Part shown: positions 44,701-56,475 of the stretch, piece after piece
How the letters are laid out: every line of letters starts with the position of its first letter
How positions within the stretch are numbered: position 1 is the stretch's first letter
Assembly (NCBI GenBank): GCA_958450325.1
Contig: OY288242.1
Location: 69,186,062 to 69,250,061 of the forward strand
Direction: 5' to 3'
From: Agrostemma githago
Taxonomy: Eukaryota; Streptophyta; Magnoliopsida; Caryophyllales; Caryophyllaceae
Length of the DNA stretch: 64,000 nucleotides
Notes under the pieces: generated by a model
What the model was told of the DNA's origin: nothing
The model's input: only the letters and a program-made list of their open reading frames with translations
The model's database searches: none
Made by a program: the position numbers and the translations under genes

Positions 44701-45964
44701 TGATAAGGCTCAAGTCGTATCACCTATATCAAAATAAACCTAACAAACGACTAACAAATAGCTAGTAGCAAGTAAGGGTCGAACCACAGAGAGATGGATG
44801 AATATTGCGAATTATCTATAATCGATTCTAAACTATTCTAATTCCAGTTTTTATGGGTTTGATCTAAACTAATGTGAATATGTAAAATACTGAGGTTCTA
44901 ACAATATTAAAAGGATCTAGGGTCTTACGGTTCACTATGTAATTAAATTGGGTAAAGTTAATTAATCATAAAATCAGTCAATCGTAGTTATTTAGGGTAA
45001 AGACACGGCCTTTCGGATCTTATGTCAACCTTAGGATAGATTCTGATGGGCTCTCGCAACTTACCAGATTATCCTACCTACTTACTTGTAAGTCTACCCT
45101 TTCCAGGCTTTCGATCTTAGGTTCGGGTTCCTAAACATTCAACTAATTCAACGTCTCAAACAAATCAAACAACGATACAAGACAAGTAGTAAGGCAATAA
45201 CATATGAATGATCAATTAAACAAATAATTAAACTAACATCCTCAATTCAATTAACATAGATCCCCTTCAACCCTAGATAAATAAATTAGCTACTCATGAT
45301 GAAAGATGAAACAACAAAATAATTAAGCATAATTGAAATTAATATGAAAATAAGGGAAAAGGGAAAAATACCGATTATGAAGAACTGAAAGATTGAATAA
45401 TAATTAAAAGCTAAAAAGTACCGCTACAAGCTTGCAGAATTCCGATGCTAATGATAAAACTAAACTAGAGTTTTTGAATGAGAAAAAGTGTTCTTAAACC
45501 TAACCATAAGAAGGGTATTTATACTTATTACAATGGGTCTAATTAGGAAATAGAACATATTTTAATAAAATAATCCCGAAGGATTCTAATTAAGGTAGAA
45601 TAAGGATTCTTCATAAATTAGGAAAGTCCCTCTGACGCATCGCGAACCGCTCGGTTTACCTACAAACCGACCGGTATGAAAACAAACCGACCGGTTCAAA
45701 ATCAAACCGCTCGGTACAGGATCAAACCGACCGGTTCGGTATCATACCGACCGGTTTGGCCTTCGTTGTCCGCCTTGCTGCCTTGTTTTCTTCACTTGTA
45801 GCTCTTAACTCCGTCTTTTGCTATGTTTCCTGCCAAAACATAAACGAAATACCCAGCATAACAAACTACGGATAAAAGGCTACTAAACTATTCCTAAGGC
45901 ATGTGAAATCGGTAAAAACGGAGGATAAAATGAGACTACATATGCATATGAACTGCGTTCATCA
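44701..45964 (-). repeat. 5' LTR of element C
   Basis: It matches 34107-35374. TATA box TATAAATA (minus) at 45516-45523. The palindrome array has sites at 45645, 45665, 45685, 45705, 45725 and 45745, exactly 20 bp apart, 120-235 bp upstream of the TATA box in element orientation. Confidence 0.92.
45645..45756. promoter_or_regulatory. U3 palindrome array in the 5' LTR of C, 6 sites at exactly 20 bp
   Basis: AACCGCTCGGT, AACCGACCGGT (three times), AACCGCTCGGT and TACCGACCGGT in register. The ten spacer bases differ from unit to unit (TATGAAAACA, TCAAAATCAA, ACAGGATCAA, TCGGTATCAT and similar), so the cores, not whole units, are what has been kept. Confidence 0.92.
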
Positions 45965-45969
45965 AGGGT

Positions 45970-47317
45970 ATGCTTCTGTCTGTTTTCATCCATCTGCATA
46001 TTTCTTGCATTTTCGCATGCATAAAAAAATCAAAAATATGTTTTTGCATTTAGTCGAGTCTTAGTTGAGTCGGAATGCTATGTAGCGATGATTATAATGC
46101 TTCTATGTCTTCATTTACTCGCTTATGCTCGTGCGCCATTAACCTTTTTTTGTATATAATTACATGCGGCACTCTTGCATCTTTGGTTAAATGTACTGAA
46201 CGAATAAACTTGACTCATTGTTGGCAAACTACTCAGATTTGTAAGGATTTAGAGCCTTAAACTGATGACATTCATGATCAGTTTCTTTTAGGATTGAGAG
46301 TAGTACTCCTTATGAGGCATGTAATATCAAACTGCATAAGCATGACATTCGTCTCTTAGGTACCTGTACGTTTTTGACTCGTGGTTTTGACATGTGCGAA
46401 AAAGGCAAATCCTTTCTTTTATCTGATTCCCATAAGCCTCAAATAGTCAAATTGACCTGTTTGACCCGTTTATCAACTACATGCCATATATTCTCTACCC
46501 TAGTCAAGCTAGTAGATTAGTTGGACGGAATTGTTTTTTTTTCAGGTTGATTTTGGTATCATGACGATTGAGAAGGGAATGAAAAAAAAAAATTATTTGA
46601 AAAAGAAAAAAAGAGAAAAAGGAATTTAATGAAAAAAGAAAAGAAAGAAAGGAAAGAAAAAGAAAGGAAAAAACTGAAGTGAAATTAGAAGAAGAATGTG
46701 TTTTTGCTATGAGAAAAGAATTGATCTCTCTGATTTCATAGTTATTAGTGAGAAGCGATTTTTATAAGGCGCTTGTTGTTATGCCTAATTTCTTCGACCG
46801 GAGTTAGGTGAGAACGGAATGCTTATTATCGATGGGTGTAAGGAATACTAGCTTGGCTTTTACCTCCTCATATCCATATCGTTCTGCCCCTTCTTACCCG
46901 ATTGGCCTCACTTTATACCATATGTAAGTCCTTGGCACTTGTCTTTACTCGATAGAATGCGTATGTACGGTTATTAGAGATTAATTTCATGTTAGATTGC
47001 ATGCATGTTCTTGTAGGTCGAAGTTTAGGTGACTGCTTTGTCTTTCGTTTTTACATAAACTCACATTATCACCCGTTTTGTGTGATGAGCGATCCGTGAG
47101 AGTCCGACATAGACGAGTCTTGCAAGATTGAAGGTTCAGTATTGTCGTCATTGGTCAAACTTTTTGTATGTGGTTGTTTACATTAATTTTAATCGTTGTG
47201 CATTGGTTTGGGTAACTTTGAAGCATACTCCGCTATGAGTTATATACATTCCATTAGGATTGAGTGCATCGTTTTGTACTTGCTTGAGGACAAGCAAGGG
47301 TTTGGTTTGGGGAGATT
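45970..47317 (+). other. 3' part of B2: untranslated region and polypurine tract
   Basis: No gene is seen. It contains an A-rich block (46570-46680) and sequence inversely homologous to the 3' region of element C (35600-36600). It ends in GGTTTGGTTTGGGGAGATT (47299-47317), the polypurine tract directly before the 3' LTR. Confidence 0.65.
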
Positions 47318-48754
47318 TGATGCGCGTATTTTATATACACTTTTTATGCCTTTTATACGCGCATTCCCGTGTTTATCGAGTAGTGTAAGCTACCATTTTC
47401 CCCGAATTGGCTACTTTGTGGTGTAAATTGTCTTTTTGCAAGAACGAAAGCCACAGGAGCTAAAATGAACCAAAACCGAGCCAAAACGAAGCTGAAAAGA
47501 GCTGATCGCTGAACTGGGAGTAATAGTCGACCGACTATCAGAATAGTTGGCCGACCATGACGATAGTCGACCGACAGTTACTATAGTCGGCCGACTATTC
47601 TGGAATCTGCAGAAGATCAAATTAGTCAATATTAGTCGACCGACTATTAAAATAGTCGGCCGACTACTTTTCGGGCCGCGTACAGATTTCGTGTTCAGCA
47701 AGCAGTTTCCTAATCAATTTTAACTCTCTCTAAATTGTATAAATATGGCTTTTCAGCCACATTAGAATTCACTTTTACTTTTACTTGTCCATACTTTCTC
47801 CACTCCTCCTTAAACTTCTCTTTAGATCTCTTCTCCTTCTTCTCTTAGAATTACTTTTAGTTTAATTTTCCTCTTAGAAACTCGGTTATTGTAAGATTGC
47901 AACATTCGAATCGCCTTCATTCCTTTTGGTAATTTAATCTAATCTTTCTTCCTTCTTCGTTCTTGATTGCTCTTAATCTTCATTCTTGATTGTTCTTAAT
48001 CTTTGATTGTTCTTCTTCTTCATATTTAATTATTCTTAATCTTTGTTTTATGCTTGTCGTAATTTTATTATTATTCATCATGTTTAATCTAGTAAAATCG
48101 TTTATTAATATTATTGTTCTTGATTTAATTATGAGTAGCTAATTTTCTTCGCTAGGATTTAGGGGATCTGCGAATTGAATGTGGCCGCTAAATAATTTAT
48201 ATATCTGTTAATGATATTGTGTCTGAGTTGTCAATTGTAGCATTTAATTGAGATTAATTGATTAAGTCGACGTAATTGATTACTTGAATTCGGCAAACTT
48301 AAACCTAAGATCGGAAGTTTGGTAAAAGTTAGACCTGCTAAAACACATTAGTTTGCCCTAATAAGACCGGAAGCCTTTAGACGCATGCTAGGGTGAATAG
48401 CGGACTGGAAGGACTTTTTCATTACCTCTTAGACCAATATCTGCAACAGACCTGTGACTTAGACCGTGACCATATGAGATTCGTAGTGAACCGACAATCC
48501 TAGTTTTCTCTCTATATTTATTCATCCTTATTCATCATATTTATTTTAGTTATTCTTCTTTTTACTTCTTTTCCTTCACCACTTTTAGATTAGTTAAACA
48601 CAAAAACAAAAACTCTCAATTTGGTTACTTAGATAAACTTTAATTACAAGTAGAATTTATTTGTCTCCTTGTGGATACGATCCTGACTTCCCTAGCTATA
48701 TTTTTAGTTAGACCTAAGTTGGTTATCTTTGATAGGTATACGACTAGCTTATCA
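47318..48754 (+). repeat. 3' LTR of B2
   Basis: It matches 31547-32986. TATA box TATAAATAT at 47738-47746. Palindrome sites begin at 47525, 47545, 47565, 47585, 47634 and 47654, the same 20-bp register as the 5' LTR. The site at 47545 (AGTTGGCCGACC) is more regular than its 5' partner. Confidence 0.92.
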
Positions 48755-48759
48755 GTGAG

Positions 48760-50008
48760 CTCCCCTGACGTTCAGGTATGCGTCGGTTGGCTACCTACAA
48801 AAGCGGAAGGAAGAAACTGTGAGGTACTAAGCAAGATGCAAACAACGACGGAAAAAGAAAAAGGTTATTCCCCAGGTACCTAGGAAAGCAATAGAGACGC
48901 TCATGGCCACTCGTTCCAAGTATTCATTACTAGTAATCAAGTCAAAGGGGAGCAACCAGATTGTGGGAAGGGCCACTTTCTTCTTGCCAACCAACTGGAT
49001 GATGGCCGGGAAGGCGCTGATAATCTTCATGTCCGGGTGGCTTAGCCCAGACTCCCTTTGGTCCAGGTAGCGCCCTATCTCGCCGTCCCTCTCCATATGA
49101 ATACGTACGTCAGTCTGAAATGCCCTGGAGACGAACCACTAACGAGTCAAGCGCACATAGAGAAACTTACCCCTCAAACCATGACAGTTAGAGAGGATAG
49201 GGTAAGACATGACATAGTTACCTAACCGGTCCAAGGTCTAATAGCTTGTGGCTGGTACAACCTTCAGGAACGTCATAAACCTGAATGCCTCTACTGAAGG
49301 GGTCCACCTCTTAAACCGGCACACCCAGTAGTAGGATATGATGAGCGCCAAGTTCATACACCGGAACACCTCCTCCACAAAAGGATCAAAGGGAAACTGG
49401 AGGCTGAATTTGAGGGACTCTACTGAGTCACCCACGCAACCCTCTGGAGGAGAGCAGATTGAGTGACCGACACCCGGCATCTCATACTCGTAGCCTTCTC
49501 CCAAGGGATAGAGATCCATGGCAGCCTCCAGGCAATCCTTCTCTATCGCCCGACGACACCATTTTGCGTCCACTACGGTAGAAGTCCGGCGAGGGGTCGA
49601 GGCCTCCTGGGTCTCCTCACTACCTTCCCTAGCCTCTAACTGCGTCTTCAGGGCCAGACCCTTGACGACTAGAGGACGGTTCTTCCGCCATAGAGGATCT
49701 CTCCGGCGGTAATGAAGAATCAACCCACTGTCTTGCTCCGCATCCATCCCTAGATCGCCGACGGACAGCTCCTCATCTGCCCCTCCTCTGACGGAAGAAG
49801 TGACCCCCCCACGGCGGGATATGCGGGTGGAGACCCGCAAACACCAGATGGGAACGGCGGCGATTGATGCCACCTCCTCGATCTCATCGTCTGACGACTC
49901 ATCACCAGTATCCCACCCAGATCTATGTCGGGAAGCGACGTCCCCTCCATATGCCGAGATAAACTCATTCTCATCCTCAAAACAGACTCGAGAGGAACGG
50001 GTGGACAT
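48760..50008 (-). pseudogene. Antisense ORF of Tat-B, N-terminal part
   Basis: On the minus strand ATG 50008 opens 256 codons: MSTRSSRVCFEDENEFISAY, an acidic Ser/Asp stretch, then WRKNRPLVVKGLALKTQLEA and VESLKFSLQFPFDPFVEEVF, and RCMNLALIISYYWVCRFKRW. The PFDPFVEEV-RCMNLA segment follows the pattern of the plant 'putative gypsy-type transposon' domain (PF04195-like, from memory). The frame stops at 49238, and further pieces (MKIISAFPAIIQLVGKKKV, near 49000) continue toward the Athila insertion, beyond which the coiled-coil part lies at 30419-31541. Role unknown; nuclear or RNA-related functions are only guesses. Confidence 0.65.
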
Positions 50009-50197
50009 GACTCAAAATTGAAAGCAAACGAAGATTAAAGAAAAAAAGGAACTAACTTAGACAGGTGGGCCGACAATACTCGAGCCTCCACAAGGAAGGA
50101 CGGTGGCCTGGGAAGGGCAAGAGGAAAATAAAGAATGATGGAGAGAAGTTTTAGTGAGAAAGATAAAGAGAGGGCAAATAAGAGGGGGGGAACCCCT

Positions 50198-50205
50198 ATT
50201 TATAC
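50198..50205 (-). promoter_or_regulatory. TATA box for the antisense ORF of Tat-B
   Basis: The minus strand reads TTGTATAAATAGGGG here, about 190 bp upstream of ATG 50008. The layout repeats that of element A, where the antisense ORF also has a good TATA box close upstream. Confidence 0.6.
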
Positions 50206-50763
50206 AAGGAAGAAGGTTGCCTTGTTTAGGCCACAAGATTCTGAGAAGTGGCAGAGGGCATTAAATGAGATTCTGACAAAATGGACAAAAATTTCAAAGG
50301 TCATGGAAGAAGGCGCAACAAACAAGAAGAAAATGAAGGGACAAAAGGGTTTAATCAAAAGGTGACCATTAACATCATTATCAATAAACCAAAGGTCACT
50401 TAACAAAATAAGGGGGTCGGTACCCCTATTTCACAATCCGGCATAGTCAGCAAAAAAGGAGGCCGACACCCCCATATCACAACCGGCGCTAACTAGTAAA
50501 ATATAGAAAAAGAAAAATAAGAACAACACTAAGGAAAGGTGTCATCAGCCACCATGGCATAATCCGCATGCAACGTCAACAAAATACGTCGCCCCTCCTC
50601 CCCCAATGGCTGGCTTCAATCGGCAAAATGAAGCCCAACCAAGCTTGGGAACTTAATTGCGCGCCTCCTCATCAGAATCCTCCTGGGGGAGAGGAGAGGG
50701 CGAGCGAGCAGACGACGTCGGATACACCGGAGAAGGAGGTGGGGCACGGGTCCCACAGGGAGG
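50206..50763 (-). other. Upstream region of the Tat-B antisense ORF; no gene seen
   Basis: It contains GGGGGTCGGTACCCC (50412) and GGCCGACACCCCC (50461), an inverted pair. The right end GGAGG (50759-50763) is the target site of the Athila-type LTR D. Confidence 0.45.
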
Positions 50764-51020
50764 TGATGTGTGCCTTTCCTATACGGTTTTTCACCTCCTT
50801 TGCACACATTTTTGTGCCATTTTACTAATTTTAGGATTCGGTTTACATTATTTTCTCCCATTTGTGCTACTCGGGTATTTTTTTGTTATTTTGTAGATAA
50901 TTTAGTCCGGGTAGTCAATAGAGCTCAAAAACACCTCGAGAAAAGATAGAAGCTGAAAGGAAAACAAATTGAGAAGAAGGCCAAATAAGAATGAAAGCAG
51001 CCCAACCAAGGCAGCAAGTC

Positions 51021-51157
51021 AGTCGACCAGACTGAGAGCCCAGTCGACCAGACTGAGAGCCCAGTCAACCAGACTGAAGGTCCCAGTCGGGTCGACTAGG
51101 AAGTTAGTCGACTCAGGCCTTTTCATCCAGTCGATCGACTGGAACTCAGTCGACTCA
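51021..51157. promoter_or_regulatory. U3 palindrome array of LTR D (AGTCGACCAGACT), about 21-bp period
   Basis: Sites begin at 51021, 51042, 51063, 51085, 51106, 51129 and 51148, with steps of 21, 21, 22, 21, 23 and 19. Cores are AGTCGACCAGACT, AGTCGGGTCGACT, AGTCGATCGACT and AGTCGACT. The array ends about 165 bp before the TATA box. Confidence 0.88.
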
Positions 51158-51671
51158 AGCTATTTCTCGTCTAAGACCCCACGATCTCCCTCTTTGTGTA
51201 TCACGCTTCCTTTACGCCACTACTTCTGCTTTTACGTATACTGTAAAGATGGCAATGGGGATTGAGGTATTGATACTTAATGGGGGAGTTACTGGGGGTA
51301 GTTAATTGAGGGACTTGAATAGTATAAATAGGCATGTAATTTCCCATTATCAAGGCATCTTTTACCTTTTCATTCATTCTTTCATTTACACAATTTCATA
51401 GTCTACTGTAAATAATTAGTTTCTTTCATCAAGTTTATTTCTAATTCAATTTCTCAGAATTTTAGTGTTCATATTCTTTGGGTTTATTTATTTCTGTCTT
51501 TATTTCTCTGTCTCCGTTCTAATTAGCTATTCCGATCCGGTAACTCCTTCTTCCCTAATCTCCCTCTTCTCTAGTTACCGTTATTTTCATATTCTCTTTT
51601 TTATTTTTACTGTTTCTTGTAATTATAATTCTTGTCTTCTGTAACCTCTCTGCTTCTGTTCTTTTTAGTTA

Positions 51672-51933
51672 CTCCCTCCGTTCCAACCAATAGTATACAT
51701 ATTCCTTTTAGGTCCGTTCCAACCAATTGTATAAATTTCCTTATTTGTATACTCATTTAATTATTAAATTACCCAAATAACCCTTCTTACTCCCCACCCC
51801 ATCCAACCCCCAAACCCTATTAAAAGTTGACAAAGGGTAAAATAGTAAGTTCAACATCAAATTATCCCTTTCCCACACCACCTAAAATCTTCTGCAAAAA
51901 GCATATGTATACTATTGGTTGGAACGGAGGGAG
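51672..51933. mobile_element. Stowaway-like MITE in LTR D, TSD TA
   Basis: It is 262 bp, bounded by CTCCCTCCGTTCCAACCAAT and its reverse complement, with TA on both sides (51670-51671 and 51934-51935). This is the classical Stowaway/Mariner end. It has no coding capacity and would have moved with a Tc1/mariner transposase made elsewhere. Confidence 0.9.
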
Positions 51934-52965
51934 TATTTCTTTCATTTAATCCATTCATGTCTTATATCTCGTTATTATTACTGTAAATATGCTTAGCTAA
52001 TTTTCTGTCACTAGAGTTTAGGTGAACTACGAATTGAACCGGGTTTATATATGATGACTAAATAATCGACCTTATTGACCTTTACGAGTTAAATTGCTCT
52101 TGCAACATTATAACGACGAGTAATTAATTAGAGGCCGTAATTGATTGCTTATATCCCATAAATCCCGACCTAAGATCGAAAGCCTAGAACGGATTAGACT
52201 CATTGTAATCGATAGAACTCCCTAATAAGTAGCGAGAGCCCGTTAGGTGATTTCTAGGGTGACTAGTGATCCGAGAGGATCGTACGTGTCGATATTCTTT
52301 AACTCGTCTTAATGGATTGTTTGGAAATCGTATGCTTACCTGTTTTAATCGTAATAATCAGACGACTCTAGTGATTTTCTTAATTTGATATTTTTTATTT
52401 TCTTTAATTTTATTAGACCGTCATTCACCCAAAATCAATAAAATCATGACCCGTTAAGTTAATTGACTAGCATATAATTTTCAACCTGCCTCCCTATGGA
52501 ATCGACCCTACTTACAGCTAGTTACCCGTTAGTAGTAATCTAGGATTATTTTGATTACGGTGTGTAGACACCCAGATTCTGACTTGGTGGCTGCAAGAGT
52601 GCCCGACAAACACCCGGTGACGATCGGACTGCAACGCGACGCGAGATTAAGATGTTTTAGATGTTTTTTCTATAAAACAGATCAAATAATTACTCGGAAA
52701 AATTAATTCAACTTCAAAACGGTCTTAGTCGTGTCATTACGGTCGCGTCGACACAAATTAGAGTCAATTCCGACATCGAGGCTCCGAATCGATCCTGAAA
52801 CGCGCAAAGTCAAACTCGATTCAACACGTCAGGCCGAGCGAACTCGAGACACGCGCCCGAGGCCCACCCGGCGCTTGACGCGCTAGGTCAAGAAAGGAGC
52901 CTTAACCCCCAAGCAAGCGGAAAGTTTCGAAATTGGGTCTTCAAAAAACCCGAACACCCCCCTCC

Positions 52966-53033
52966 AGGCGCCTCAAATCTCCTACGCAGGACCTCAGGCG
53001 ACTCAGTTCGGGTGCGCAAGCCACCAGGCGCCT
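52966..53033. promoter_or_regulatory. U3 motif array of LTR H (AGGCGCCT), 30-bp period
   Basis: AGGCGCCT, AGGCGACT and AGGCGCCT start at 52966, 52996 and 53026, exactly 30 bp apart. The last ends 30 bp before the TATAAAC box. The position matches the U3 array of LTR A, but both motif and step differ. Confidence 0.7.
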
Positions 53034-53278
53034 GAGTAGTTGATTTGAACTTCGAGAAAAACTATAAACACCCCCTTATTTCGCTCATTACAACACAATT
53101 CAATTCTCATCCCCCTTCTCCTCTTTACGAGCTCCTCCTTCTAACTTAGCGTCGCACTCCGACTCTAAGTACGATCCACTTGATCATTTGTTCCTGATAC
53201 GCGAATCAACACTACTCCTCGTAGTTCCTCGAGTCCTTGGCTTTATTTGAATGAAAAAGGGCACCTGTGTTCGACTAG

Positions 53279-55070
53279 TGTTCTGTTCCAAATTTGGATC
53301 GTTTTTCCTCCCATTTAGACCTGCTTTTCCTCCGTTTTGCGAGATTAGAGTGCGATTATCACCTTATTTTGAGCAATTCTCGCATTAGTGTCTCTCTTTT
53401 GCATTTTACGTGTTTTTGGTAGTTTTCTGTCTATTTTGATAGGACTTTCGACCGAAAACGTATCCGAGCTTCTTTGAGCATAAAAGAGAGGGATATAGTC
53501 CAAAGAGCAAAGCACACAATTGAAAGTTCAAGTAATCTAATTGATCGACAAAGAAAGAGACCGGAAAAGAGGCGGAAGATCACCGGGTGAAGTTTCACCC
53601 AATAAGTCACCACCGCGCGAAGTTTCGCCCGACGACATTTTTCACCTCCCGAAGAATTTCGTGGACACTCACCACCGGGCGAAACGACCGGGCAAAATTT
53701 CGCCCACCGGGTGAAATTTCGCCCGATGGAGAAAAGCGCCAAAAATCGTGAAATGAGAAGAAAATCTCACCGGGTGAAATTTCACCCGGTGGTGTCAGCT
53801 CGTCAACCGCAGGGTGAAGTTTTGCCCCACGAAGATGAAAAGGGTGAAGGTCTAGCTTAAAGAAGAGGAATTGGATTATGGGCTTAAGATTGTGTGACCC
53901 ATTAAGAACCACTATATATACTAAAAACCTAGGGTTTCATTTGAAGGTGTGCCTTAAGTGAGCCTCTTAGGAGTAGGAGTAGTGTAGAGGATTTCTAGTA
54001 GTAGTAGTTGTAGTAAGCTCCTTAGTAAAAATCTCCATAAAAACTTAGTAGATCTTATTAGTATTAGATTAATTCTACTCAACAATTCTGAATCAAGCTT
54101 CCATCTTTAGTAGAAGATTTGTGTTTTTATGTTGAAGATTGAAGAATTTTGCAAGGATTGGTGACAAGTTCTTGTATTATTTCTTCCAAGATTCAATTTT
54201 TATGTTGATCTTCATCTTCCTCCTTTAGTTTTCTCCATAATTGGTAGTTTCTTTCCTCTCCCTTTCTCTATTAGTTAGTTTTGTTTTTAGTTCCTTGTTA
54301 ATCCATTGTTTGTCTTGTCATTTTTTGTGTTAGTGTAGTTTTCCATTGTTTGTTTGTTTTTCTCTCTTCTTTGTTAGTCTCTCCTTAGTTTGTGTGGTAG
54401 TTTATTTTCCTCCTTAGTGTTATTTGTTAGTATAGTTATTATGCATGCTTTAGTTAGTCTCTCCTTCATTAGTGTTTTGTTGTTATCTATTATGACTAGT
54501 GAGTAGATTTCTTGTTGGGGAATTTAGGGATGAGGATTTGGATTATTTGAATTGAGGGATGTTGGTGGGTTGTTTACTTGTTGATTTATCAAGTTTGAGG
54601 CTTTTGTGTCTTTGTTGACCTAGACTGCAGCTAGATTGACCTTGACTCGCTCTTATCAATATGGGAAAACTCGGGGTAGGAGTTACCTTAACTTGAGACT
54701 TACCCCTTTTCGCCGCGAAAGCGGGTTTTTAGGTGGGTTGGGTGAAGAAACCGAAAGGTGGCATTCTCCCTTTTCAACGTTGTGACTAAAACTTGATTCC
54801 GAGATTCTTAGACCCCAATTTCCGAATCCCGACTCTCCCCAACACCTTTCCCATTATTGTTTCTAGCTTTAGTTGTGTAGCTCGCTAGCATTAGTTCAAC
54901 TCCTCTCGTCTCTAAACCCCTACCTCAATCCCAATCGCAACTAAACCTTAGACTTGACCAATATCGCTTAACCGCCTCCTTGTGGTTCGACCTCGACTCG
55001 CCGCCACTACATAGAAGTGAGTTAGGATTAAAAATATTGTTTGCATGCGTGCCAGCGACAGCGCGCATCA
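53279..55070 (+). mobile_element. Solo LTR G (Athila-type) inside LTR H, TSD ACTAG
   Basis: This 1,792-bp sequence starts TGTTCTG and ends GCGCATCA, with ACTAG at 53274-53278 and 55071-55075. A palindrome array (53581-53830) lies upstream of a TATATATA box (53913). The 3' part has the CCGCCTCCTTGTGGTTCGACC block, similar to CCTTGTGGATAC in B2. No primer site or coding region follows, so it is a solo LTR. It is the innermost insertion of the stack. Confidence 0.82.
53581..53830. promoter_or_regulatory. U3 array of long palindromes in LTR G (GGGTGAAATTTCACCC), about 31-bp period
   Basis: Units like CACCGGGTGAAGTTTCACCC begin near 53581, 53611, 53643, 53673, 53705, 53768 and 53805, with a half-phase extra near 53686. 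Steps are close to 30-32 bp or twice that. The site at 53768-53792 is a perfect palindrome of over 20 bp. Some units have GGGCGAAATTTCGCCC instead, a paired change on both arms. Confidence 0.85.
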
Positions 55071-56475
55071 ACTAGCCACCTTTAGACACAGTAGCGAAGC
55101 TCTGCCGGATTTTGCCGCAGGAAGAGCTAGGAGGATCCGCCTTAGAAGTTGTATCGTCACTAGGTTGTCATCTAAGCACAACTTTACATTCTGTATTCTT
55201 TATTTATGCACTTCGATAACGTCGAGTCCAACTCGTATGGACATTAGGTCCATGGCACGTCGCAAACATACGTAACGTCCACAACTTCAACCATAAGCAC
55301 TAAAACACCTTAAACTAAACTCGAGTAGCTCCGAGATCCGTTCTCAATCATCTACGCATCGTGTCTCGTTTAGTGTACACTCTGAGGGTGCAACTCCTCA
55401 CAATGTGATTTACTTACATTTCGCATTTACCGCTTTCGTATGATTTACCACTTTTATGACTATAATCGCATGCTAAATCACCTAACACGGAATTCAAAAC
55501 ATAAGCAAACTAAAACTGAACAAGCGGTGGTCGGGTTCCATATTAATTCCAATGCTCACCCCTCACACGTGGTTCGACGCATCCCTATTAATACCGAACT
55601 GACGCACCTTAAGCAGAATACCAGGTAAGGTATACCACAAGAACGACTAATATCTGTATTATCACGTTAAAACTGACTTGCTAATACATATAATATTTAG
55701 TACTCTCTACTCTCCTACGTGCATCTTTTCATGGCCTGCCTGTCACGTGAAATCGCATGCAAAGAATGTAAATTCAATTACTTCGACGACAAAAGCTTAC
55801 TTGTCCTTAAACAACCGACATAGCGAAGACATATGGTTAAAACAACGGATGTTATCGTACTTCCGCCACAATTAAGGAACAAAGTTATCAGCCTAACGAT
55901 TGATTAGTAGAGGTCGCTACGTGCGGGCGAGATTGGGTGTTGACGTCTATCGGACGTTGGCTTCCCAATACGTACCCTCACCCCTTACTCAAAATCTACG
56001 GTTTCCAGATGTCCGAAACCATTGGCAATGAGAGTCATTCTAGGCATGGAATGCTTAAGGGTACAAGTCTTTATCTTTAGGTCTCCATGTCACTCAGCTT
56101 TGAGCCGACTAAGGATCAAAGTTGACTTGAACGGTTTTCGAGTTCCCAAAATTAACTTGGTGGCGACTCCACAAATCGGCAACGAATTGGGTTCACTAAA
56201 AAGATCATCTTACCAAACATATCGGCCTTTAAACATTTACAACCATGTCTTGATCAATTCTAACGGAAACACGGATGTCCGCATCCGTCTAGTACAATTC
56301 AAATTGTCAACCAAATCGAGGTACGACACATCGCCCCGTACGCGAGATTGGACCGGCCCTAGGATAGACGGGACTGCGTGGGTGGCCGCCGCGACCAAGG
56401 GTTCCGCGAGGGCACGCGCGGGGCGCCGAGCGGTGCGGACGAGCGTCTACACAGTGACGCGACAAACCCGTATCA

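Larger units (their letters stand above)
34107..45964 (-). mobile_element. Athila-like element C (reversed), nested in B2, TSD AGGGT
   Basis: The LTRs are 44701-45964 (5') and 34107-35374 (3') on the minus strand. AGGGT lies on both sides (34102-34106 and 45965-45969). It is about 11.9 kb and structurally complete: gag, protease, reverse transcriptase, RNase H, integrase, the Athila post-pol ORF, polypurine tract. All its main lesions are single stops or small shifts. It is the youngest and best-preserved large element here. Confidence 0.93.
31547..48754 (+). mobile_element. Athila-like element B2, internally deleted, TSD GTGAG
   Basis: The LTRs are 31547-32986 and 47318-48754. GTGAG flanks both sides (31542-31546 and 48755-48759). 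Without the nested element C, the internal part is only about 2.4 kb: a short gag-like frame and 3' leader sequences. No protease, polymerase or integrase is present. It must have moved, if at all, with proteins supplied by a relative. Confidence 0.92.
52563..56451 (+). mobile_element. Divergent solo Tat LTR H inside LTR D, TSD CGGTG/CAGTG
   Basis: It starts TGTAGAC and ends GTCTACA, a perfect 7-bp terminal inverted repeat. Flanks CGGTG (52558) and CAGTG (56452) differ at one base. Tat LTR landmarks are present: the CACCCGGTGACGATCGGA block after the start, TATAAAC at 53063, CGTGCGGGCGAGATTGGGTG near 55920, and TGGCGACTCC at 56161-56170. The sequence is interrupted by LTR G (53279-55070). No internal region is present. 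Confidence 0.75.
50764..56475 (+). mobile_element. Solo Athila-type LTR D, itself interrupted, TSD GGAGG/GGGGG
   Basis: It begins TGATGTGTGCC, is interrupted at 52562 by Tat LTR H, and resumes at 56457 to end CCGTATCA at 56475. Flanks are GGAGG (50759) and GGGGG (56476), one mismatch. The body shares Athila LTR landmarks with B2: CTAATTTTCTGTCACTAGAG, the GAATTGAA segment and the CCTCCCTATGGAATCGACC block. No internal region is present. TATA box TATAAATA at 51323. Confidence 0.72.
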
